NCBI RefSeq assembly: GCF_001039355.2
Contig: NW_019773815.1
Location: 1-43,702 of the forward strand
Source of the DNA: Lingula anatina
Taxonomy: Eukaryota > Brachiopoda > Lingulata > Lingulida > Lingulidae
Direction of reading: 5' to 3'
DNA: 43,702 nucleotides
Within the stretch, counting starts at the first letter, position 1; every line of letters starts with the position of its first letter. Of the stretch, positions 34,001-43,702 are shown piece by piece. The translations under genes and the position numbers were made by a program. The notes below the pieces were generated by a model that ran no database searches, was not told where the DNA came from, and saw only the letters and a program-made list of their open reading frames with translations.

Positions 34001-37000
34001 TCCTAAAGAAAAAAATGGATTCTCGTCAATGTAAACTTGAAAATCTGACCATCTTCTGGAAGACCCAGAAGGCCACCTAAATCTGCCCCTGGGAAGAATG
34101 AAAAATCTAACAGAAAAGAGTTGACAAAACAGATAATTGTTTACTGATTCCTACCTTCTAATTAATAAGTACCTTCTTGTTTCCAGCATTCTCATATAAT
34201 CACCAGCTTTCTATATTCTACTCACTGCTAGGAGGCATGTTAGTCTTTTAATCTTATTGAATTCAATGAGAGTCCCTGTGGAGTAAGTGCACATTAGCTA
34301 GGTCCACAATATTCATTGTTAAAAGGCCCTCAGGCAATTTCCATAGCTATCAGTTGGCAAGATGCATAGGTATTTTTGAAACCAATTAACACATCCTGCC
34401 AATCATGAAAGGTGAAGAAATGATGAAGAACATTAACGGGCAGTTGAAAAGAGCTTTACTGTTAATAACATAGCTATTGACTTTACCTTTCATTGATCCG
34501 ATGATCATTTGGCTGATTTTATATATAAACACCCAAAAACATGGACTTATGTACCCCCCCTCTCATATCCCCCTTCCATGTAATACCTCAATACATTCTT
34601 TTCCATGCAAGAACAAACTCCCCTTTGTATTTTTTCCAAAATTTTAATTAACTTGAACTTAACATGAAGATGGCCAATATATAAACATTAAACAAAGACA
34701 TTCAAAGAAACAAAAAAGGTTGTGATAAGTTTGATGGTGACAGAAGTACATTTGAAATAGTTAAGCTCATCAGCATTATGTGATATTTAAGTAAAATTGA
34801 CAAAAGCATTTTTTGCACTACCATCGCCAAAATGGTTGTTCGTTATTCTAAAACTGTTTCAATGTCATTGCTATCATTTCTGTCATTAATATGTCTGTCC
34901 ATTTGACATTTTTTTCTGTCCTTTTTTAATATCGCTATATTGGTGATGTACAACTGGAATATAAGTCTGATTTTTAGCTCCTCCTCAAATGTTGCACCTT
35001 GTGATATGCCCATTGTTTCCTGATTAAGGATAACATAATGATCATGATAAAATTTAACTGACTAAAAGATGAATGCACCAAAATCTAATAATCTTGAACT
35101 TACCATGACACAAACGAAATACACTGTAATCTCGCATGAATATGGGACCATTGAGATCGAGAAGAGCCGAGTGCTAGTAAGGCCGCAACCTAAATATGAC
35201 GGATCTATATGAAAGGAAGACCGCTAATCCTGTAATGGTCTCTCCGCTTCTCACACGCCTCCCCACCTGTCGTCCCTGCAGGGGCACAGTAATTAAATCT
35301 CGGCTCAATTCAACAGGTCGAGGGACAATGCGTGGGGAGGCGTGTGAGAGACATAGAGGCCATTACAGAATTAGTGATGTTTCTTTCATGTAGGTTCGCC
35401 ATATTTAGGTCGTGGCCTTACTAGCACTCGGCTCTTCTCTATCTCAATGGTCCCATATGATTATTGGTGCGTAATTTTGAACTTCACGATAAAGTTCAAA
35501 TTTGCAGACTTGATGTGTATATCATCCATTACATTCAAATCAGTCACAACATTCCCTCTATCTGATAACCATACAGAAAGAATTTTGCCTCTTTTAGTTT
35601 AACTTTTTTAGCCCCTTTTAATATTTTTGTTAGGGTTTTGCACTTCTGACATTTTGAACTACATAAACATAATGACAAAGAGAAAGAAGCTGTAACTGAT
35701 ATAACCAATGACAAAAATTAATCGGCTGTTCTGGATCAACTGATTTCAAACTTAAAACACTCAAGAACTCACTGAAATAGTTATACAACCACTTCTACCA
35801 CAGGTAATAATTATGATAATAAAGAAAAGATACTGTTACTAATAATTATAATAATATCAGATTACAATAATCATGAAAGTAACAATACTACTAATAATGA
35901 TAATTTGATACTTTCAGTCCATTTGCCCATTGGCATCCATTTGCACAGGTGCCTTTGTCATTAAACCATCAACTGTACCACCACAAGAAGCAACAGATAG
36001 CAATAAGGACCAAATCCAGGCCGAGGCTCTTGACTTCATTGATCAGTATTATTGCCATCTTAATCAGTATGGACATGCTTATAATAATTAATCATATATG
36101 AACATTGATTAATTTCAAAATAGATGTATGTAAATGGAAGTATTAAAAATAACTATATAAATACAGAATCCAATGATTAATTTACACTTTATCTTAATTT
36201 TCATTATTTTAATTTTTGTTAATAATTCTTAATATTATGTTGAACTTGTTAATGCTAAATCATCTTCCCTAAACTCTTTGCAATTTCACCCTTTTTATTT
36301 TCTGATTGGTGTGATTAGTGTTGTACTGGTAACATGCTTATATTTTAACATGTTATTTGGCTTTCCCAATTGTTCATCTCAAATAATCACACCTCTGTTT
36401 CTATTTTGAAGGAAGGACAGTGAAGAACATCTGCAGCGGAAAGCAGTCGTGGCTCAAGCTATCCAAGACACAGGGACGTACCACATAGAGTATGATGAAC
36501 TTGTCTTTGGTGCCAAAACTGCCTGGCGAAATGCCTCACGTTGCTCAGGGAGAATTCAATGGAAAAACCTTCAGGTATGAGCTATTATCAAAGACCAGTG
36601 AACAGTATAAAGAAGGTTGGTCTTTTAAAATATTAAAATAGAGTTTATGTTTTTCCTGTCTTATCATTTTAATTGTTCATTAGTACTGGAGTATATTTCT
36701 CACTTGATCTCAGTCTTAAAATCAAGCTCTCTTTATAATTATATTGATTACCAGGTATTTGATGCACGTGAGATACAGACAGCTGAGGAAATGTTCAGAG
36801 CGATTTGCCGTCACCTCACCTGGGCAACAAACGGAGGAAATATCAGGCAGGTTTATTGAGTTGCTACTTATCACTTGATTAATTACTACATTAGTTAACA
36901 AACCTCTTTACTGCCTTAGAATCAGCTCTAGTTTTGTGCACCCTTAAATGCTCTTTTTAATCAGTGTCTGATTCATAAAGCCATGCCTTTTTAAAATTAA

Positions 37001-40000
37001 TTAAAATTAATCATTTCAAACCAAAATTATTTAGCCTCAATATGTCTGAAGTGATGATGACCAAACCACTGCTGAGCTTTGCTCTTTTTGCTATAACTAA
37101 ATAGATCCACGCTAGAGAGGCAATCAAATTTGATAGCTAGCTGGATTATATGCCAACATTGCATAACTAATCAGAAGTTTCTTCATATTTATATAACAGG
37201 TCTGCCATGACGGTGTTTCCAGCACGCACAAACAAGAAGAAAGACTTTAGAATTTGGAACTCTCAGTTTATCCGTTATGCTGGATACAGGATGCCAGGAG
37301 GACATATTATTGGGGATCCATCCAATTTATCATTTACTCAAGTAAGGATCATTTTCTCCTTTTGTATTCCCTTTGCAAAATTCTTTTTCTATCATTGAAA
37401 ATCTTTCAGGCATTCAAGCACTACTCATTATTTGCACTAGGTAGCTATCAAAACTGTAGACCAAACTGTATTCCAAGTATATGTATCTTCTTGTTGAATC
37501 TACTTTATTTATTTATTTATTTATTTTGTCCCTTTTTTTCAAATTGCTTTTGCTACAAGTCTTATTAAGATTTTTCTCATATCAAAATCCATCACATACT
37601 TCTAATTAACATACATGTTTATTCATCTCGATAGACATTTGAGTTTTACTCATGACCCAGTCCAAACTTAGGCCGGTATCACACCCCCAGCTGCAATATA
37701 CTTATGTGGACACTACTCTACCCAACACTTCTTGTCTCTGTTTCAGAAAAAATTGGAAATGTCATATAACCACTGTTTGTGATTTCCAAATAACTGTGTA
37801 TCTTGGGGTGAGAAGAGAGCAATTAATTTAATTTCACATGTTTTCATAATATCTTTCTGTTTGTAGATTTGTGAAAGGTTGGGTTGGAAGGGGAAAGGTG
37901 GCCATTTTGACGTCCTTCCTTTGGTACTCTCTGCAAATGGGGAACTGCCTGAACTGTTTGAGATTCCCAAAGAAATAATATTGGAGGTGGAACTGACACA
38001 TCCGAGGTAAGCAATGGCATCTCATACTACTTTTAACAAAAACGTTGTCAAATACCTGATATTCATCCAAAGTCTCAGACGCCATTCTTATACCTAGATC
38101 GATCTAGTGGGATCGGTCCATCTCTGAGGGGATTCTAAATAAATTGCACTCACTTAGATGGCACCCCTACTGAAACTGTTAGGGGGTAATAAATTATTCT
38201 TTAGCAGCTTCAGTAGGCGTGCCAGACATCTAAGCCACTTCAGCAGAGTGCAATATAGCAAGAATACCCTCAGAGAAGGACTGATCTCTCAAGATTGATT
38301 TAGGTATTGGAATGGGGTCTCAGAGATAACTTGAAATTCACCTCTTCTATCAGAACACCACTCTGCACTTCCAGTGAACAGCAGCAGTATGGTGATAACA
38401 GAGGTGGGTTTCCAGAACCTCTAAACTTAAGAGGGTGATATACCATACACTTATATACCATAAATCCCAATTTGAATTTGTCATTCATAAAAAATTGTTT
38501 TGACAAAATTTATGAAAATATGTTTGGTGCATTTTTCCATCTGTCTGATATTCTAAATCAAACTGAGGTTCAAGTTTGTGGTGTTTCATGAATGTTTTAG
38601 ATTTGACTGGTTCAAAGAGTTGGGGCTGAAGTGGTATGCCGTACCTGTTGTTTCAAACATGCTATTTGACTGCGGAGGGTTGGAGTTTCCTGCTGCACCA
38701 TTCAATGGCTGGTACATGGGCACAGAAATAGGGGCAAGAAACCTATGTGATGTACAGAGGTACAACATTCTGGAGGTATGTGGATTTTATCTGGCATGGG
38801 CTGTGGTGTCTTTTATGATTCACACTGACCTGACTAAGAAATTCTATTGCAGACACATACTTTGAAAACTTTTATAATTGTCATATAATATTTTTATCTC
38901 ATCATGTTGTACACTAAACAACACAGTGTTGTTTCTTATAAAGATTTACATGCCAATGATATCAAATATTTTTATCTTAAGTGAAATATACTATCCTGAG
39001 CATCAGGTCATATGTATGACAGCTCTTTATTGTCAATCCTCCATATGTGAATGCTTATTGAACGCTGACATTTAGCAGAAAATTTGTTTGACATTTACTG
39101 CATTAGTCATAAATATGCATCCAGTAGCTGCATGTCATGGCTCTGTATAAGGACATGTGACATTGTTAATAGCCCTGTCTGACATCTGTGATTTGCACAA
39201 CTAACTGGAATTACTGTACGTAAATGCCTCTAAAGTTCTGACAGACACAAATGTAAGGAAATTTGAAAACGAAGAAGCTGGGCTGCATTGGCTTTAATTT
39301 GAAACTGGCTAAACATCCCTGTGTGTTGTCCAATGTTTCAGATAGTGGGTCAGCATATGGGGCTGGACTGCAGGTCCTCTGTGAACCTGTGGAAAGACCT
39401 GGCACTGGTGGAGGTGAATATTGCAGTACTGCACAGTTACCAGGCAAGTCATTCAAAATATTCTACCTCTATGCATTGCATTTCATTTTAGACTGCTCAA
39501 AAAATCATTTCTTGTCAGAATTAAGACAAGAAAAATAAAACACTTTTGTATATTTATATTTTTTTCTTCATTAAAAAAATTCCCAATGACCATTTTGTTC
39601 ACAGAAAGCCGGGGTGTCCATAGTAGACCACCACACTGTGGCTGAAAGTTTTGTGCAATTCATGCTTCAAGAGGCCAAGACCCGTGGTGGCTGTCCTGCT
39701 GACTGGGTGTGGATTGTGCCCCCCATCAGTGGGAGCATTACGCCAGTTTTTCATCAAGAAATGGTCAACTATACCATCAAACCTTCATTTGATTATCAGG
39801 TAACCAACAGTGTTCTTTATTTCTAAATCTGAGAATTGATATATAATAAGACAGTTTTAAGCAATTTCATTTTTTTCTTTTTTATTAAAAGAATTTTAAG
39901 TGTGAAATATGACATTGTGTAACAAGAAACTGAAGCAATTGGACTTAATGGCAGGGTTTGTTATGGTCATTACTATAACTAATATGAATTCATAAATTAG

Positions 40001-43000
40001 CAGAGCAATGATAGTAAAATGCTAAATCCTACATATAATCCAAATGATAATTTATAATGAGCTAAAGCAAGTTTCAGAAGAAAGTTATACATAAAAATGA
40101 CCTTACTTTGCAGGAGGATCCACCATTACTGCTACTGAATCAGTTAGACAAAGAGAAAAATATGAAGAACTTGGTGTTTGGAATTTTCAGGTACAAATCT
40201 GTGAGAAAGTACATCAAAATGTTTGAATGACAAATTTTTAATTAATTTTTTTAATGAATAGAAAATATTTTTATTTTATGGTTACTGATAGTAAGGCAAG
40301 AGTGAATTGGTTACTCATTTCACAAAATCAGTTTTGAATTAGTTTTGTAGGAAATATAATCCTAAACGATACTTTCTTTGTTATGTTTTTTATCTCTCTC
40401 TATCTCTGATATCAAACCATTTTATTTCTAGGGCTGTTCTCTTGGCTACAAAGCTAAAAATGAAAATTCGGAAGTGCAGGCCTAGATGCCTCATTCTGTT
40501 TGCTTCAGAGACTGGAAAATCTGAACAATTTGCAAGAAGATTGGAAGCAACAATGGGAAGAGCCTTCAATGCGAGGGTGAGTGTACGCTATCTTTTAAAT
40601 CACAAATAGCTGAAAATGCTGTGACCAAATTAAGCAGCAGAGCCAAATCAACAAATTGATGAAGATTTTTTTTTTTTTTGTTTTCAAAAAAATAACTTAA
40701 TTACAATAAATTATTCAAGGAAATTATATAAATGTATCTGTGTGAACCCAGGGGCTAATCAGAAATCTTTTATGTCATTAAAATGATAAAGTCTTTTTAT
40801 TTGTAACAATGGTAATGGTAACACCAGTATTCTCAAATGAATTTCCAACATCTTTTGTTTTCTCACCATTTCCAAACTATTTTATACCTCACAGAAATTA
40901 ATAATTTTATACCTCCCTGTAACAATTCAGTGGGGGAATTCAGTTTGTAATAAAATGTCAAAAACCACACCTTTTAAGTCTTAAAAGACCTTTTTCAGAT
41001 CAGAAAATATTATGGAGTGATAATACTTGCACAGTGATTCACAATGACACAAATATTGACGATGATTAACCATCATGACACTTTCAGAATAATCTAAATG
41101 TTTGACTTCAATATACTAGTATAAGTACATTTGACATGCACAACTAATAATAAGCAAAACATTCCCCTTCCTACTACAGACAGTGTGTATGGAAGACTAC
41201 CCTGTCTACAACTTCCTTCAAGAACAGCTAGTTCTAGTGGTGACCAGTACATTTGGACTGGGCAGTCCTCCACTAAATGGAGAGGTAAATGAGCATTTCA
41301 GTTTAAAAAAACAATGTCTTCACTGTAATTTATATGGTGAAGTTTAACAGTGTGTGTGCATCAGATAGAAATAGAAAGAGGGGATAGAAAATGAACCTTG
41401 CAATGTAAAAGAATGTCTTCATTGTAACAAATTGGCTAATATAGAATGTGTTGTGTGTGTACGTGTAATCAAGCACGTACTCTGTATATGTGGTCTAAGA
41501 TGAAGTGAGAGAACTTAACAGATCATGTCTTATTTCTGTTACAGACATTCTTCAGAGCTCTAGAATCCTTTGAAAAGAATCTGTCCAATATAAGGTACTA
41601 TAATCATTTCACTTTGATTGGTGTCCATCTATTTCCCTTCATGACATAATTTGAGCCCAAAACTATAAATTCTGCCTTGCTTCCCTTGGTAAATATAAAA
41701 CAACAGAAAAGGGCAATTTTACTTATAATATGTAGGGTACAGAGATAGAAAAAAATCACGTAGGTTTCTCATTTTGCTTGAATACCAGGTTTGCAGTGTT
41801 TGGCCTGGGCTCCAAAGCCTACCCTCGATTCTGTGCATTTGCTGTGCACATTGATAACCTTCTGAGGAACCTTGGCGGTCAGCGCATGACCTCACTAGTG
41901 AAAGCGGACAGTCTGAGTGGACAAGAAAAACCCTTTGTTAAGTGGTCCAGGCAGGTTTACAATGTAAGTTTGTCAAATGCATAAATTGCACATTAAGATC
42001 TTTATATACTACTAAATTAATTTTCTCAGAAATTTAAACAAATTTTTCTTTATCATCCTATCTCGAATCACCAAGAAAGTATCATCCAACAAACTTTTTA
42101 GAACTTTTAATTTAAGTTTTAAGCTTTTGATTTAAGTTCTCTGTGCAGGTCATAGGACTGCTCTGCTGGGATACACTGTAGAAGCCCACAAAATCAACTT
42201 AATGACATTCTGTGTAGTTTTCTAATACTATTAGAACACGATAAATGCAGTCATCTAATGGTCGTCCACTGAGATAAATAAATTGTCAATCAAAACTTTT
42301 AGTTATATCTTATTGTTTGTAAATCATATTTTAATAAATGGCTACATATTTTTAAAATACTAGGCACACTACAAAATTACTCTTAAATTTAGGGCAAAAT
42401 TTCAGTTTGCATGCTTTTGTAATAAAGAGGACATTGTTTATTAGAAATGAGACAATATATGTTTGTTACCTGTATAAATGGTGTTATCAAAATAATACCA
42501 TCAAATAAGATATCAATTTTTTCATGACAGGAAGCTTGTGCTTTGTATGGGTTGTTGACTTTCAAACACGCTGATGACATCGAAGTGACCACTGAATGGC
42601 ATGAAGAGAGATTTCGTTACACAGTGGTCGGCAAAGAGGAGAACATTATCAAGGGTAACAACAGTCCAATGAAAAGAACAGTCATCCATTCCCTCTATTA
42701 AAATACCTGTTTTGATTTTAAAATGATGCAAAAGTTGCCAATTATTAAAATTGGTTAAAATGCAGTATATTTTGTAAAAGTGTCATCTCTTCAGGCAATA
42801 CTTATTACTTTTTCCCTTTTCCATCATACACCATAAATTTTATGCAATAAAGTTTGACAAAAAGCATTTCTCTTTATATCTTTATATCTACAAATCACAT
42901 TTCTATTGTGCCAGGTCTCTCTGAAATACATGGGTACCAGATGCAGTCCTTCAACATAATAAGTTCTACAAATCTGCAGGCAAAAAGTTCTGGGTAAATA

Positions 43001-43702
43001 ATTTCTTATCATCAATCATTTCATGTTGAGTAATTTTAAAACCCATGGATATGTATTACATGTAGCTGGTATTCATTCTCAGTTTCTTCAGAAGAATAAC
43101 CACTATTTGGTAATGAGCTACAAAACTACAGCAATGACTCAATCTTTTTAAGTGGGAAAAATTATTAATTATTCAGACACATTGTTTTGTGTCTACATTT
43201 CAAATTTAAATGGGAATATTCTAATTTTAGGAATCTATGACCTAGAAATACATTATCTGTAAATGCAGTACAATTTTATCCATTGAAAAGATTGAGTCAT
43301 TACCATGTAACTGTAAGGCTATGAGTATATTCGGTATTAACAGAAAACAAGCTGTCATTGTCTAAGATAAAATAATTTCTTGTTCTTTTAGACTGAGAAC
43401 ACTGTCAGTTAAACTGCAGAGCACCACCAACAAAGACAAGCTGGTTTACCAACATGGAGACCACATGTTAATCTTCCCTACCAACAACATTGCCATGGTG
43501 ACAGCTATCATTCAACGAATCAAAGACCTACCTCTATGTGGCGCAGCTGTCCAACTAGAGACCTTCTCAGTGAAACATAATGGTACTAGACATGGACATA
43601 CTTCATTCTTTACTGATTGCCTAAGCCACTAAGTACTTGTGTATAAATCTTTAAATATGTCATATCATAACATCTGATGTATGTACCCTGAAGGTTTACG
43701 GA
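30836..43702 (+). CDS. NOS: nitric oxide synthase, oxygenase to FMN and start of FAD domain; runs off window
   Basis: Exons in phase: first exon 30836-30910 or 33256-33330, then 35918-36066, 36412-36574, 36755-36846, 37200-37341, 37867-38006, 38601-38775, 39342-39443, 39605-39799, 40114-40190, 40432-40576, 41180-41284, 41545-41594, 41789-41963, 42531-42654, 42915-42993, 43392-43582, continuing outside. NOS makes nitric oxide and citrulline from arginine. The oxygenase carries the haem-ligand Cys ([13 protein letters not shown]), the arginine-binding Glu ([12 protein letters not shown]) and the pterin-site tryptophans ([10 protein letters not shown]). A basic amphipathic linker ([16 protein letters not shown]) suits calmodulin. 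The FMN domain has [27 protein letters not shown] and [17 protein letters not shown]. The FAD part begins with [11 protein letters not shown]. There is no PDZ domain and no long insert in the FMN domain, so the architecture is iNOS-like. Two introns use GC donors. Confidence 0.96.
31019..31070. repeat. (CT)n(CA)n microsatellite
   Basis: A ct run followed by ca dinucleotides, downstream of NOS exon 1a. Confidence 0.93.
31400..31660 (-). repeat. dispersed repeat family D, reverse copy
   Basis: Reverse-complement relative of 23970-24300 (shared blocks such as acattgtaaacaacac and aatataataaattcc). It lies in the first NOS intron. Confidence 0.7.
32006..32149. repeat. tandem duplication, unit 72 bp, two copies
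   Basis: Copies start with ccggga at 32006 and 32078 and share tctcatctttcctcgaaaaa, cccagcactt and aatgaaat. There are several substitutions between copies. Confidence 0.88.
33256..33330 (+). CDS. NOS: NOS first coding exon, version 1b (duplicate)
   Basis: ATG opens 25 codons, also ending at AAACAG|gta and in phase 0: [20 protein letters not shown] followed by QDAKQ. It is 14/25 identical to exon 1a, with most changes conservative. Both have the same length and phase, so the two look like mutually exclusive alternative first exons with separate promoters. Confidence 0.85.
33924..34091. mobile_element. MITE, copy B (same family as 10063-10224)
   Basis: Ends caggggtggatccag and ctaaatctgcccctg are imperfect inverted repeats. 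The interior follows copy A through gagatattttctgacagt, tgttgatcca and gaagaccca-type blocks. It is intronic to NOS and has no coding capacity. Confidence 0.75.
35139..35456. mobile_element. long foldback element (hairpin arms about 130 bp)
   Basis: The left arm runs from atatgggaccattgagat, through gccgagtgctagtaaggcc, to ctcacacgcctcccc. The right arm is its near-perfect reverse complement, from ggggaggcgtgtgag, through ggccttactagcactcggc, to atctcaatggtcccatat. The loop is about 60 bases and contains cctgcaggggcac. It lies in a NOS intron and has no coding capacity. Confidence 0.9.
38113..38293. mobile_element. foldback MITE, copy 2 (in NOS intron)
   Basis: Ends gatcggtccatctctgaggg and ccctcagagaaggactgatc are near-perfect inverted repeats. 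The interior (taaattgca, cttagatggc, gttagggggtaat) parallels copy 1 at 18808-18995. It is non-coding. Confidence 0.82.

Noticed and set aside
38578-38865. Continuous plus-strand open frame through the NOS exon at 38601
   Set aside because: It is the NOS exon with intron sequence read through; the true exon ends at the donor at 38775.

Overview
The window is animal genomic DNA. It is AT-rich, its genes have many short exons and GT-AG or GC-AG introns, and it carries microsatellites, LINE and MITE-type repeats. The recognisable proteins (NSRP1, CHORDC1, GTSE1, MANBAL, CDC123, nitric oxide synthase) suggest an invertebrate, and the gene set together with the repeat style would fit an invertebrate deuterostome such as a hemichordate, cephalochordate or echinoderm. 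I cannot fix the species. All gene models below were assembled by eye from reading frame, splice-site phase and family resemblance.

Layout: (1) 194-2821 (+) is the 3' part of NSRP1, a nuclear-speckle splicing regulator. (2) 4433-5016 (+) is a two-exon model for an unrecognised 91-residue single-pass membrane protein. (3) 7111-9831 (-) is CHORDC1 (morgana), lacking the exons for most of its first CHORD domain. (4) 11430-14744 holds a 5'-truncated Tx1/L1-like LINE that forms a giant inverted repeat. Its arms are about 1.2 kb, have one visible mismatch, and one arm ends exactly at the only N in the window. (5) 15004-17184 (-) is the 5' half of a GTSE1-like gene, with no 3' half visible. (6) 18472-19677 (+) is MANBAL, head-to-head with GTSE1. 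(7) 21686-27814 (-) is CDC123, the eIF2-assembly chaperone, without its N-terminal exons. (8) 30836 to the window end (+) is a nitric oxide synthase with two alternative-looking first coding exons and a complete oxygenase domain, calmodulin-binding linker and FMN domain. It is cut by the window end in the FAD/NADPH part.

The genes do not form one pathway. This is an ordinary eukaryotic neighbourhood of housekeeping genes plus NOS. The most interesting parts are the NOS gene (duplicated first exons, no autoinhibitory insert, altered zinc motif, two GC-AG introns), the LINE palindrome where two half-genes meet, several foldback/MITE families present in related copies, and the small membrane protein. 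I found no CRISPR array, operon, tRNA or rRNA.
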